Below, piece after piece: positions 24,588 to 33,161 of a DNA stretch of 64,000 nt. The DNA is taken from assembly GCA_036159995.1 (NCBI GenBank), contig JAYYEI010000060.1, positions 1 to 64,000 of the forward strand, written 5' to 3'. The notes under the pieces were generated by a model, which saw only the letters and a program-made list of their open reading frames with translations, did no database searches and was not told where the DNA came from. Each line of letters opens with the position of its first letter. Positions within the stretch are counted from its first letter, which is position 1. This DNA comes from UBA8752 sp036159995 (GTDB taxonomy: Bacteria > Bacteroidota > Bacteroidia > Flavobacteriales_D > Sanyastnellaceae). A program made the position numbers and the translations under genes.

Positions 24588-26276
24588 ATGTACGACATCA
24601 TTGACCTGAACAGCCGAAAGGTTGCCGAGCTCCGGGACATTGCTAAGGAGCTGAACATCGCCCGTGTCGACAAGCTCAAGAAACAGGAGCTCGTTTACGC
24701 CATTCTCGACGAACAGGCCGTCAACACCTCCGCATCCGGGGGCAAGAAAGCGGACGCCAAGCCCGAGGGTGCGGCGGATGCTGGCTCCGAGGGCGGAGGC
24801 GACAAGCCCAAGGGCCGGGGCCGCCAGCGTGCCGCCGCCAAGAAAGATGCCCGTTCCAATGAGGACGGTTCCGGAGAAGGCAAGGGCCGAGACGACCGCA
24901 ACAACCGCCGCGACCGGGATGGTCAAAAGGACAAGGATCAGAAGGACGGCGACCGCAAGGATGGCGACCGCAAGAACCGTGACGACCGCGGAGACCGGGG
25001 AGACCGGAACGACCGCAAGGGCCGGGATGGAGATCGCCGTGACCGCAACGACCGGAATGACCGTGGAGACCGCAACAACCGTCGGGACCGCAACGACCGC
25101 AACAACCGCCGCGACCGCGATCGAGATCGTCTGGGTGAGCCCGAGGAGCATGGCTTCAACTTTGACGGCATTGCCCAGGCCGAAGGTGTCCTCGAAGTAA
25201 TGCCGGAGGGCTTTGGCTACCTGCGCAGCGCCGACTACAACTACCTGAACAGCCCGGACGACGTCTACGTCAGCAACCGCCAAATCAAGGCCGCCGGTCT
25301 CCAGACTGGCGACAATGTGGTCTGCTCCATCCGTCCGCCCCGCAAGGGAGACAAGTATTACCCGATGGTGGAGGTACTCAAGGTCAATGGCCGCGACCCC
25401 TCCTGGGTGCGCGACCGCGTGCCGTTCAAGTACCTGACCGCCCTGTTCCCTCAAGAGGCCTTCAACCTGGCCGGCAAAGGCAACAACCTGTCGACCCGTG
25501 TCATCGACCTCTTCTCCCCCATCGGAAAGGGGCAGCGCGGCATGATTGTCTCCCCACCGAAGGCCGGTAAGACCACCTTGCTCAAGGATGTCGCCAACGC
25601 CATTGCGGAGAACCACCCGGAGACCTACCTGATCATCCTGCTCATTGACGAGCGCCCTGAAGAGGTGACGGACATGAAGCGGAGCGTCAATGCAGAAGTC
25701 ATCGCCTCCACGTTTGACGAGCCCGCCGACCGTCATGTGAAGATTGCCGAGATCGTGCTCGAGAAGGCCCGCCGCATGGTCGAGTGCGGACACGATGTCT
25801 GCATCCTGCTCGACTCCATCACCCGTCTGGCCCGCGCGTACAATACCGTGGCCCCAGGCTCCGGCAAGGTGCTCTCTGGCGGTGTCGAATCGAACGCCCT
25901 GCAGAAGCCCAAGCGCTTCTTCGGTGCGGCCCGGAACATCGAGAATGGCGGGTCGCTCAGCATCATCGCCACGGCCCTCGTGGAGACCGGCTCCAAAATG
26001 GACGAGGTCATCTTCGAGGAGTTCAAGGGAACCGGCAACATGGAGCTTCAGCTCGACCGCCGGATTGCCAATCGCGGCATCTACCCGGCCATCGACATCC
26101 TCGGTTCCAGCACGCGCCGGGACGATGAGCTCATCCACCCGCAGATGCTTCAGCGCATCCGGGTCCTGCGCCGTCACCTCGCCGACATGAACCCCATCGA
26201 GGCGATGGAATTCCTCAAGGACCGCTTGAGCCGGACCGATTCCAACGAGGAGTTCCTGATCACGATGAATGGCTGA
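24588..26276 (+). CDS. rho: Transcription termination factor Rho with extended charged insertion
   Basis: The start at 24588 (MYDIIDLNSRKVAELRDIA) begins the Rho N-terminal helical domain; an in-frame ATG at 24513 would only add unrelated residues. A disordered insertion of roughly 140 residues (about 45-184), rich in Arg, Asp, Asn and Lys with RDRND-type repeats, separates this domain from the RNA-binding CSD (GVLEVMPEGFGYLRS). The RecA-like motor has SPPKAGKTTLLKD (Walker A near 323-330), LIDERPEEVTDM, DSITRLARAYN and the R-finger region. Long N-terminal insertions are known in Bacteroidota and Actinobacteria Rho and add RNA contacts or condensate behaviour. The DUF4199 gene starts 8 bases before the rho stop. 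Confidence 0.97.
   Translation: MYDIIDLNSRKVAELRDIAKELNIARVDKLKKQELVYAILDEQAVNTSASGGKKADAKPEGAADAGSEGGGDKPKGRGRQRAAAKKDARSNEDGSGEGKGRDDRNNRRDRDGQKDKDQKDGDRKDGDRKNRDDRGDRGDRNDRKGRDGDRRDRNDRNDRGDRNNRRDRNDRNNRRDRDRDRLGEPEEHGFNFDGIAQAEGVLEVMPEGFGYLRSADYNYLNSPDDVYVSNRQIKAAGLQTGDNVVCSIRPPRKGDKYYPMVEVLKVNGRDPSWVRDRVPFKYLTALFPQEAFNLAGKGNNLSTRVIDLFSPIGKGQRGMIVSPPKAGKTTLLKDVANAIAENHPETYLIILLIDERPEEVTDMKRSVNAEVIASTFDEPADRHVKIAEIVLEKARRMVECGHDVCILLDSITRLARAYNTVAPGSGKVLSGGVESNALQKPKRFFGAARNIENGGSLSIIATALVETGSKMDEVIFEEFKGTGNMELQLDRRIANRGIYPAIDILGSSTRRDDELIHPQMLQRIRVLRRHLADMNPIEAMEFLKDRLSRTDSNEEFLITMNG
24895..25135 (+). repeat. Low-complexity repeat coding the Arg/Asp/Asn insertion of Rho
   Basis: GACCGC and AACGACCGC-like units recur many times in frame and encode RDRND, NDRGDRN and RDRNDRNN strings. 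Copies are imperfect, with variable spacing, so this is a degenerate coding repeat and not a CRISPR or satellite. Confidence 0.8.
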
Positions 26277-26826
26277 CGTGAAGGGCCTCGCCCGGACCGT
26301 CTGGTTCCTGCCCGCATGGGGCGTCGCCCTATGGTGGACGGTCCGCCTGGGCATCACGGGGCGGGTGGCGTTTGAAACCGCCATCGCCGTGGGCTCCCTG
26401 CTGAATTTCGGCATCCTGTTGGCCCTCACCTTCCTGTCGGACTTCCGGTCCGAGCGCGGAGCGGATTTCGGGATTCGGTTCAAGCAGAACCTCCAAAGTG
26501 CCGTCCTCTATGCCGTGATCGCTGCATTGGGAGTCGGGGCCTTCCATCATGGTGTGGCCGCTGAACAGACGGCCTTGAGGAAACTCGAGCGGGAGCGGTT
26601 CATCGAGCAATCCCTCGGTGATGATGTGGCCTATGCCGCGCTACAGGAACAAGATCCGCAATTGGCCGCACTCGATCGGGACGCAGCACTGGAACGGGCC
26701 AAGGAGAGCCTTCGGTTCCAGTTCGACCCCCGCTGGCATGTGACGGCGAGCCTGATTCTGCTCATCGCAACGGCCGCCTCCTGCGCCTTGTTTGCAACCC
26801 TCATGGGCGGGTTCTTGCGCTCATGA
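26269..26826 (+). CDS. DUF4199-like membrane protein
   Basis: The 185-residue protein has four probable membrane segments: WFLPAWGVALWWTVRLGI, a segment around SLLNFGILLALTFL, AVLYAVIAALGVGAF and ASLILLIATAASCALFATLM. A helical soluble stretch (about 105-160) lies between the third and fourth. This arrangement, and the ERERFIEQ helix after the third segment, resemble DUF4199 proteins, which are common in Bacteroidota and uncharacterised. It overlaps the end of rho by 8 bases, so it is probably cotranscribed and translationally coupled. Confidence 0.65.
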   Translation: MADVKGLARTVWFLPAWGVALWWTVRLGITGRVAFETAIAVGSLLNFGILLALTFLSDFRSERGADFGIRFKQNLQSAVLYAVIAALGVGAFHHGVAAEQTALRKLERERFIEQSLGDDVAYAALQEQDPQLAALDRDAALERAKESLRFQFDPRWHVTASLILLIATAASCALFATLMGGFLRS

Positions 26827-26875
26827 CAGGGCTGCTGCAATTTCGCTTTCCGAGACCCGTTGGATTTTGGACTCC

Positions 26876-27607
26876 ATGAAAACCCCACTCCTCTCTTTCC
26901 TCCGGAAGGCATCCGTGCTGGGCATCGTCCTGCTCTGCGGGTGGGGAGTCCAGGCCCAGACGGCCAAGCAGAATCTCGCCAAATTCGACTACAGCGCGTA
27001 CCACTTCGGGTTCCTGCTGAGTGGAAACTCCAGCAGTTTCAATTTCCAGCTCCGTCCGGATTTCACCTTCGCGGACAGCCTGCTGAGCGTGGAGAACAAC
27101 AGCCTATCCGGCTTCAATCTCGCCCTGCTCGCTTCGGTCAACGTGAACCCGATGGTGCACATTCGCTTCATCCCAGGACTCAGCTTCCAGGACCGCGGCT
27201 TGCTCTTCCGGTTCCGCGGGGAGGACGGCACCATTGAACCGGTCAATGTCCGCACTGAGAGCGTCTACCTCGACTTCCCCCTGCTGCTCAAGCTTCGTAC
27301 GGAGCGCATCGGCAACTTTGCGCCCTACGCCCTGATTGGCGGCAAACTCAGTCGGGACATGCAGAGCCAAGAGGATGTGAACCAAAGTCTGCAGGACGGC
27401 TACATTCTCAAGCTGGCCAAAGGCAATTCTAGTCTGGACGTCGGTGCCGGCGCCGATTTCTTCCTTCCCTTCTTCAAGTTCTCGGTGGAAATGAAAACGG
27501 AATTCGGCCTGCGCAACGTCCTCATCCAGGATGACACGCCCTTCAGTGCCGCCTTCGATCAGCTGCGGACCCGCAGCTTCATCATCAGCTTCACTTTCGA
27601 AGGCTGA
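26876..27607 (+). CDS. porT: PorT-like outer-membrane protein, T9SS component
   Basis: From ATG 26876 the 243-residue protein has a signal peptide (to about GVQAQ) and beta-barrel strands. Its PorT-like features are FDYSAYHFGFLLSGNSSSF at the start, GFNLALLASVNVNPMVHIRF, PGLSFQDRGL, VYLDFPLLLKLRTERIGNFAPYALIGGKL and the final aromatic strand TRSFIISFTFEG. PorT is an inner-face outer-membrane protein required for T9SS secretion in Porphyromonas. The many T9SS cargo proteins in this window fit. The start 28 codons upstream has no signal. Its 3' end overlaps the convergent prmA by 17 bases. Confidence 0.78.
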   Translation: MKTPLLSFLRKASVLGIVLLCGWGVQAQTAKQNLAKFDYSAYHFGFLLSGNSSSFNFQLRPDFTFADSLLSVENNSLSGFNLALLASVNVNPMVHIRFIPGLSFQDRGLLFRFRGEDGTIEPVNVRTESVYLDFPLLLKLRTERIGNFAPYALIGGKLSRDMQSQEDVNQSLQDGYILKLAKGNSSLDVGAGADFFLPFFKFSVEMKTEFGLRNVLIQDDTPFSAAFDQLRTRSFIISFTFEG

Positions 27608-28445
27608 GGACCCGCCACTCGCCCTCCTGCATCAGGCCGGAGCGCTTCATACCCAGTGCCCGTCCAGCGTCCACCAACGGCTCCACATCCGGGGCCATAA
27701 ACCCGCTGAGCATGAGCGTCGCGCTGTCCTTCATCGTGGCCACATAGGCCGCCATGTCCTCCAGGAGGATGTTGCGGTTGATGTTCGCGATGACCACATC
27801 GAAACGGCCGGCATCCCGGTCCGTCAGCACCTGGGCGCCTCCTTCCCGGACCTCGATGGCCTCGCCTTCCCCGAGTCCATTGAGACCGAGATTCTCCCGG
27901 GTGTTGCGTACGCTCCACGGGTCGATATCGACCAGCAGCACGTCGGTCGCCCCCCGCATGGCGGCATAGATGCCGAGCACCCCGGAACCGCAGCCCATGT
28001 CCTGGACGGCCAAGCCATCCCACTCCATGTCGGCCATCGTGGCCAACAGGCCTCGGGTGGTCTCGTGGTGGCCCGTTCCAAAGGCCATGCGCGGCTGGAT
28101 CGTGATCTGGTGGGCGAATCCATCGGGGCCAATTCGGTGGTGGAAGGGCGCGCTCACGCGCACGGCACGGCCCACTTCCACTTCGGGGTAATCGGACTCC
28201 CATCGGGCGTTCCAATTCTCCTCCTCGACTTCGCTGATGCGCCATGTGATGAGGCCAAGAGCCCGCATCCGGGTTTGGATCTGCTCTCCTTCCGCCCGGT
28301 CGAATTCCGCTTCCTGAACGAAGGCATGCAGGGCCTCCCCTTCATGCTCGAACATGCTACACCCAGCCTCAGCCAGCCACGCCGTGGCGATGTCGCGACC
28401 GGGTTCGGCCGGATCGCATTGGACCTCGATGCGGAGCCAAGCCAC
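27591..28445 (-). CDS. prmA: Ribosomal protein L11 methyltransferase
   Basis: The 284-residue protein has the PrmA N-terminal domain followed by the SAM site: GTGHHETTRGLL, VQDMGCGSGVLGIYAA (motif I), VLLVDIDPWSVRNTREN and the catalytic-loop segment VIANINRNILL. PrmA trimethylates ribosomal protein L11 at several positions. It is 3 bases downstream of tpiA on the same strand and they probably form an operon. Length is close to the usual 290 residues. Confidence 0.94.
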   Translation of the reverse strand: MAWLRIEVQCDPAEPGRDIATAWLAEAGCSMFEHEGEALHAFVQEAEFDRAEGEQIQTRMRALGLITWRISEVEEENWNARWESDYPEVEVGRAVRVSAPFHHRIGPDGFAHQITIQPRMAFGTGHHETTRGLLATMADMEWDGLAVQDMGCGSGVLGIYAAMRGATDVLLVDIDPWSVRNTRENLGLNGLGEGEAIEVREGGAQVLTDRDAGRFDVVIANINRNILLEDMAAYVATMKDSATLMLSGFMAPDVEPLVDAGRALGMKRSGLMQEGEWRVLSLRK

Positions 28446-28447
28446 GA

Positions 28448-29221
28448 TCAGACGTTGGCTTCCTCGCGGTTACCGACGGCCCGGCCCGCCGCTTCGACGA
28501 GGGCGTGGAAGGTCGTCGGCTCGAGGGAGGCGCCCCCGATGAGTCCGCCATCCACATCGGGACAGGCAAAGAGTTCATCCGCATTGGCCGGCTTGCAGCT
28601 TCCACCATACAGCAAGCGAATGGCTCGGGCCACTTCCGCATCATACGCTTCGGTCAGCCATCCCCGGATGGCCGCGTGCATTTCCTGGGCCTGTTCGGCG
28701 GTGGCAGTCAATCCGGTGCCAATGGCCCAGATCGGCTCATAGGCTACCACCACGTTGGCCATGGCTTCGGCCGGCAGATGGAGGATGCCGGACTCGAGCT
28801 GGCGCAAGACCTTGTCGAAATGGACGTCGCCTTGGCGGTCCTGCAGGCTCTCACCACAACAGAAGACCACACGAAGGCCGGATTCGAGGACGCGGTTGAC
28901 CTTGTCGGCGACCCGGGCGTCATCGTCCCCATGGCCGTCCCGCCGTTCGCTGTGGCCGACGATCACATCCTGCACACCGCATCCCGCCAGCATCTCCGCC
29001 GTGAATTCTCCGGTCTGGGCCCCCGGACCGGTGGCCGAGACATTCTGTGACCCCAAGCGGAAGGGCAGCGGATCGGCTCCCATCGCCGCCAGATAGGGCG
29101 CCGGTGGGGCGATCATCACCTCTACGCCCTCCGGGGCGCCGGGGAGCTGGGAGAAAGCGTGTGCAAATTCCCGGGCTTCGTTGAATGACTTGTTGCTCTT
29201 CCAATTGCCTGCTACGAGCAT
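28448..29221 (-). CDS. tpiA: Triosephosphate isomerase
   Basis: The 257-residue protein carries all catalytic residues: Lys8 in AGNWKSN, His90 in VGHSERR and Glu162 in AYEPIWAIGTG, with the C-terminal phosphate loop LYGGSCKPAN and DGGLIGGASL. It interconverts dihydroxyacetone phosphate and glyceraldehyde-3-phosphate. Start ATG 29219-29221 gives a very short N-terminus but the upstream in-frame extension has no homology. It is divergent from recQ with 73 bases between and cotranscribed with prmA. Confidence 0.96.
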   Translation of the reverse strand: MLVAGNWKSNKSFNEAREFAHAFSQLPGAPEGVEVMIAPPAPYLAAMGADPLPFRLGSQNVSATGPGAQTGEFTAEMLAGCGVQDVIVGHSERRDGHGDDDARVADKVNRVLESGLRVVFCCGESLQDRQGDVHFDKVLRQLESGILHLPAEAMANVVVAYEPIWAIGTGLTATAEQAQEMHAAIRGWLTEAYDAEVARAIRLLYGGSCKPANADELFACPDVDGGLIGGASLEPTTFHALVEAAGRAVGNREEANV

Positions 29222-29294
29222 GTTTCGGTGGTTTGTAGGGTGTGGACCGCGTGATTCGGCCGGCAAGGTAGTCCGTCCCCTTCGCGCATCCACG

Positions 29295-31217
29295 ATGATC
29301 GCTCCCGCAATGCCACCAAGCGCCGCTTCGCGTCCCTCCCTGCCCGATCTCGAGGCGCTGCTTCATGCGCATTGGGGACATGCGGCCTTTCGGCCGGCCC
29401 AAGAACCGGTGGTGATGGAGGCGGCCGCCGGGCGAGATGTCCTGGCCATCCTCCCCACCGGCGGTGGCAAGTCCATCTGTTATCAAGTCCCGGGACTCTA
29501 CCGGGGTGGGGTCTGTCTCGTCATCAGCCCCCTCGTCGCCCTGATGGCCGATCAGGTGGAAGGCTTGAAACAAGTCGGCATTGCAGCGGTGGCCATCACC
29601 GCGGGCCTTCACCCCCAGGAGGTCGAGCGCGCCTTGTCCCGCTTCCAACACGGCCCGGGCGGGTTTCTCTTCATTGCCCCCGAGCGACTCGGACAACCCG
29701 CTTTCGAGGCGGCTTGCCGATCCATGCCCGTTCGGACCATTGCTGTGGACGAGGCCCATTGCATCAGCCAATGGGGCCATGCCTTCCGCAAGGACTATCT
29801 CGGCCTGTCCACCCTTCGTGCCTGGCACCCAGACGCCAGCTGGATTGCCCTGACCGCCACCGCCACCCCCCGTGTGGCCGACCACATCGTCACCCAGCTC
29901 GGACTTCGGGACCCGGCGCGGTTCCGGATGCCGATGCGCCGGTCCAACCTGGGATTTCACGTGATGCAGGTCCCGGAGCGGCATGACGCCGTGGTCGACT
30001 GGGCCCGCAACACATACGGCAGTGCCATCCTCTACGTTCGCACGCGACGGGATGCGGAGACCATGGCGGCCCTCCTCCTTCGAGCCGGCATCGCCTCAGC
30101 GCCTTACCACGCTGGATTGGCCAGGGCGGACCGGGACGATCATCAGCAACGCTGGATTTCCGGTGAACTTCGCATCCTGGCCTGCACCACAGCTTTTGGG
30201 ATGGGCATCGACAAGCCCGATGTTCGGGACATTGCCCACGCCCACGTTCCCGAAACTCCGGAATCCTACATCCAGGAAGCCGGTCGGGCCGGTCGGGATG
30301 GGCTGCCCGCCAAGGCGGTCCTGCTCCTCGACGGCCGGGCCCTGTCCGAGGCCGAGGCCAGGGTCGACCATCAGTGGCCGATCCTGGACGATGTCCGCGC
30401 TGTGTTGCAGTCCCTCGCCAACCTTCTCGAAGTGGCCGTTGGAGACCGGACGGAAGACCCGGCCGGATTCGACCTGAGCGACCTCGCTGTCCGGTCCGGT
30501 CTGCCTCTCGCCAAGACGGAAAAGGCCCTTGACCTGCTGGACCGCAATGGGACGCTCGCCTTTCATTACACCCCTTCCCGCTGGGCCATCCGATGGCAGA
30601 ACAAGGCGACGGAGCATCCTGTACCAGTGTCGGGATCTTCTGCCGACCGTTGTCTCGACGTGTTGGCCAAACGATGCCCCCGACACCGAACGGAATGGCA
30701 GCCAATGGACTTGGGCGCGGTCGGTGCCGAGATCGGAATGGACACCACCGCCCTCCCCCCGATTCTGAAGCAGCTGGAGGACATGGGGCACTTCCGCGTC
30801 TCAAGGCCGGGCATGAGGAAATCGGTCACCTTTCCTGTGGGCCGACCGGATTCGTCATCCTTCACCCTGCCCCGAGACATTCTGTCCGACCGTGTGGCGG
30901 AAAGCCGCGAGCGTTGGGACGCGATGAAACAATACGTCCAAGGGACCACCTGCCGGGCCCTTCTGCTTGAATCCGGATTCGATTCCGAACCAGCGGCCCC
31001 CTGCGGCCGCTGCGATGTCTGCGTCCCCCCTGCGCCCCCCACTTCTCAGGACATCTTGCATCTCGTTGGCGATGGACTTCTGGCCTCGGAGTTGAAACGG
31101 CTCGTTCCGGCGCCCCATCACCCCCACGTGCGTCAACTGCTCGAGGACCTGCGTGCACAGGGGCAGCTTCGCTGGGATGGTGAACGGTTCCTTCCAACGG
31201 ATCGGATATCCCACTAA
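29295..31217 (+). CDS. recQ: RecQ-family ATP-dependent DNA helicase
   Basis: The 640-residue protein has a RecQ helicase core: FRPAQ (motif 0), Walker A LPTGGGKS (53-60), DEAH (152-155) followed by the RecQ-specific CISQWGHAFRKDY loop, LTATAT, motif V-VI ACTTAFGMGIDKPDVR and QEAGRAGRDG. The zinc-binding part reads CRALLLESGF with CGRCDVC, and a winged helix follows. There is no clear HRDC domain; it resembles the shorter RecQ forms of Bacteroidota. It unwinds recombination and replication intermediates. Start 29295 was chosen over 29181, which lies within the divergent tpiA gene. Confidence 0.93.
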   Translation: MIAPAMPPSAASRPSLPDLEALLHAHWGHAAFRPAQEPVVMEAAAGRDVLAILPTGGGKSICYQVPGLYRGGVCLVISPLVALMADQVEGLKQVGIAAVAITAGLHPQEVERALSRFQHGPGGFLFIAPERLGQPAFEAACRSMPVRTIAVDEAHCISQWGHAFRKDYLGLSTLRAWHPDASWIALTATATPRVADHIVTQLGLRDPARFRMPMRRSNLGFHVMQVPERHDAVVDWARNTYGSAILYVRTRRDAETMAALLLRAGIASAPYHAGLARADRDDHQQRWISGELRILACTTAFGMGIDKPDVRDIAHAHVPETPESYIQEAGRAGRDGLPAKAVLLLDGRALSEAEARVDHQWPILDDVRAVLQSLANLLEVAVGDRTEDPAGFDLSDLAVRSGLPLAKTEKALDLLDRNGTLAFHYTPSRWAIRWQNKATEHPVPVSGSSADRCLDVLAKRCPRHRTEWQPMDLGAVGAEIGMDTTALPPILKQLEDMGHFRVSRPGMRKSVTFPVGRPDSSSFTLPRDILSDRVAESRERWDAMKQYVQGTTCRALLLESGFDSEPAAPCGRCDVCVPPAPPTSQDILHLVGDGLLASELKRLVPAPHHPHVRQLLEDLRAQGQLRWDGERFLPTDRISH

Positions 31218-31246
31218 GCGGGTCAAGGCCACGCTACCTTCGCGCC

Positions 31247-32482
31247 ATGTCGATGGCAACCTCCACTCCCGGCCTCGCCGATGTCCACCTGCTTCCCGGC
31301 AAGGACAAAAGCGTGAAGCGCGGTCACCCCTGGGTCTTCTCCGGCGCCATTGCCCGCCTCGTCATCGACGAGGCCGAGCCCCAACCGGGCGACTGGGTCA
31401 AGGTCCATGGCCACGGGGGCGACTTCATCGGATGGGGGCACTGGGGCTCCGGGTCGATTGCGGTCCGCATTGTGGCCCGCGAAGGGGACGCCCCACCGGA
31501 TGTCACGTGGTGGACCCGGCAACTCAAAGCCTGTCTTGCGGTCCGTGAAGCCTCCGGCCTTTGGGATCCGAAGGCGACCAACCGAGGCGGTTTCCGATGG
31601 GTGCACGGTGAAGGCGATGGATTGTCCGGGCTGGTGGTCGATTGTTATGCGGATGTCGCCGTATTGCAAACGCATTCCATGGGCATGCACAAAGCCCGCA
31701 CTGACATCGTCGACGCCATGCGCCTGGCCATGGGAGATGGCCTCCGGGGCATCGTGGACAAGAGCGCTGCTCTGCTCGCCAAGCTCGGTGGGGATGGGCC
31801 GGACCCTTCCGAGGATGGATGGCTGTTTGGGGCGCCGGAGGACGGCGGTACGACCTTTGAGGAGCACGGAATCCTCTACACGGTGGATCCGATTGCCGGG
31901 CAGAAGACGGGCTTCTTCCTCGACCAGCGCGACAACCGGTGCCTGCTCATGGCGATGGTCAGAGACCGCCCGGTGCTCAATGCCTTCAGCTATACCGGTG
32001 GATTCAGCCTGGCAGCGCTCCGAGGGGGCAGCCCGAAGGTCATCAGTCTCGATGCTTCCCAGCCTGCCGTGGACGCCGCCCACCAACACGCGGAACTGAA
32101 CGGGTTGGCCGAACGGCATGAGTCCGTCTGCTCGGATGTCATGGCCTACATCGCCGGGGTGGATGTGCTTCCTCCGGTGGTCATCCTGGACCCGCCTGCC
32201 TACGCGAAGAGTCGCGCCAACCGGCACAAGGCCGTCAAAGGCTACCAGCGTCTCAATGAGGCCGCTCTGAAGAAAATGCCCGCCGGAGGCCTGCTCTGGA
32301 CCTTTAGCTGTTCCCAGGTTGTGGATGCCCAGTTGTTTGAGGATACGCTGGTTTCAGCAGCCATCCGTTCCGGGCGTGTGGTCCGCATCCTGAGGCGCCT
32401 CGGACAACCAGCCGATCACCCCACTCTGGCGGGCCATTCGGAAGCCCGGTACCTCAAGGGGTTGGTCCTCCACGTCGAGTGA
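31247..32482 (+). CDS. rlmI: Class I rRNA methyltransferase, RlmI-like
   Basis: The 411-residue protein has an N-terminal PUA domain (GHPWVFSGAI, GDWVKVHGHGGDFIGWG), the RlmI-type middle segment EEHGILYTVDPIAGQKTGFFLDQRDNR, and a Rossmann methyltransferase with LNAFSYTGGFSLAAL, VISLDASQPAVD and catalytic-loop VVILDPPAYAKS. RlmI makes 5-methylcytosine at position 1962 of E. coli 23S rRNA. Close relatives (RlmK-like) differ in specificity, but domain order and length fit RlmI. It is 29 bases after recQ. A second ATG two codons in is an alternative start. Confidence 0.9.
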   Translation: MSMATSTPGLADVHLLPGKDKSVKRGHPWVFSGAIARLVIDEAEPQPGDWVKVHGHGGDFIGWGHWGSGSIAVRIVAREGDAPPDVTWWTRQLKACLAVREASGLWDPKATNRGGFRWVHGEGDGLSGLVVDCYADVAVLQTHSMGMHKARTDIVDAMRLAMGDGLRGIVDKSAALLAKLGGDGPDPSEDGWLFGAPEDGGTTFEEHGILYTVDPIAGQKTGFFLDQRDNRCLLMAMVRDRPVLNAFSYTGGFSLAALRGGSPKVISLDASQPAVDAAHQHAELNGLAERHESVCSDVMAYIAGVDVLPPVVILDPPAYAKSRANRHKAVKGYQRLNEAALKKMPAGGLLWTFSCSQVVDAQLFEDTLVSAAIRSGRVVRILRRLGQPADHPTLAGHSEARYLKGLVLHVE

Positions 32483-32497
32483 GGACCGTCGGAACAG

Positions 32498-33130
32498 TCA
32501 GGGCTGAAGCCGCTCTTGGATCCACGATTCGCCTTGTCGCGTGCAGCGGATCCGGTCGTGGAGCCGTCCGGGGCGGCCCTGCCAGAACTCGATTGCATCG
32601 GCGACCAAGCGGTATCCTCCCCAATGGGGTGGCCGGGGAACGTCGCCAGGAAAACGCGCTTCCACTTCCGCCCGGGCGGCCTCGAGGGCCTTCCGGTCCG
32701 CTATGGACTCGCTCTGTTGCGAGGCCCAAGCGCCGATGCGGCTCGGTCTAGGGCGGCTGTTGAAGTAGCGGTCCGACTCCTCTGCAGACAGCCGCTCGAC
32801 TGTGCCCCGAATTCGAAGCTGACGTTCAAGAGCCGGCCAGAAAAAGGTCAATGCCGCTGACGGATGGCCGGCGAGCTGCTTACCCTTGGCACTCGCATAG
32901 TTGGTGTAGAAGAGAAAGCCCGAGCCCTCACGGTCGACATCGCGGAGCAACACGATGCGGGCATCGGGATGGCCCCCGGCGTCCACGGTGGACAGCGTCA
33001 TGGCATTGTAGTCCTCGGGGTCAGCCGCCCGGGCCGCCTCCAACCAGGCGGTGAGCCGTTCGGCCATGGACTCCTCTGCACCCTGCAGGGATCCGGTGGA
33101 ATAATCCTTTCTGTCCTCGTAGTCTCCCAT
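32498..33130 (-). CDS. pdxH: Pyridoxamine 5'-phosphate oxidase
   Basis: The 210-residue protein is a split-barrel FMN enzyme. Features are NAMTLSTVDAGGHPDARIVLL, FLFYTNYASAKGKQL, AALTFFWPALERQLRIRG and the C-terminal PHWGGYRLVADAIEFWQG followed by RLHDRIRCTR, the PdxH signature. It oxidises pyridoxamine or pyridoxine 5'-phosphate to PLP in the cytoplasm. Length is normal. It is convergent with rlmI (15-base gap). Confidence 0.96.
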   Translation of the reverse strand: MGDYEDRKDYSTGSLQGAEESMAERLTAWLEAARAADPEDYNAMTLSTVDAGGHPDARIVLLRDVDREGSGFLFYTNYASAKGKQLAGHPSAALTFFWPALERQLRIRGTVERLSAEESDRYFNSRPRPSRIGAWASQQSESIADRKALEAARAEVEARFPGDVPRPPHWGGYRLVADAIEFWQGRPGRLHDRIRCTRQGESWIQERLQP

Positions 33131-33161
33131 GTGCGAAGAAGCCCGGCCAGGCCAAGGTTGT

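Noticed and set aside
24895..25135. Repeated GACCGC-rich DNA as a possible CRISPR or satellite array
   Set aside because: Repeats are in frame, unequal in spacing and encode the charged insertion of Rho; no constant repeat and spacer units.
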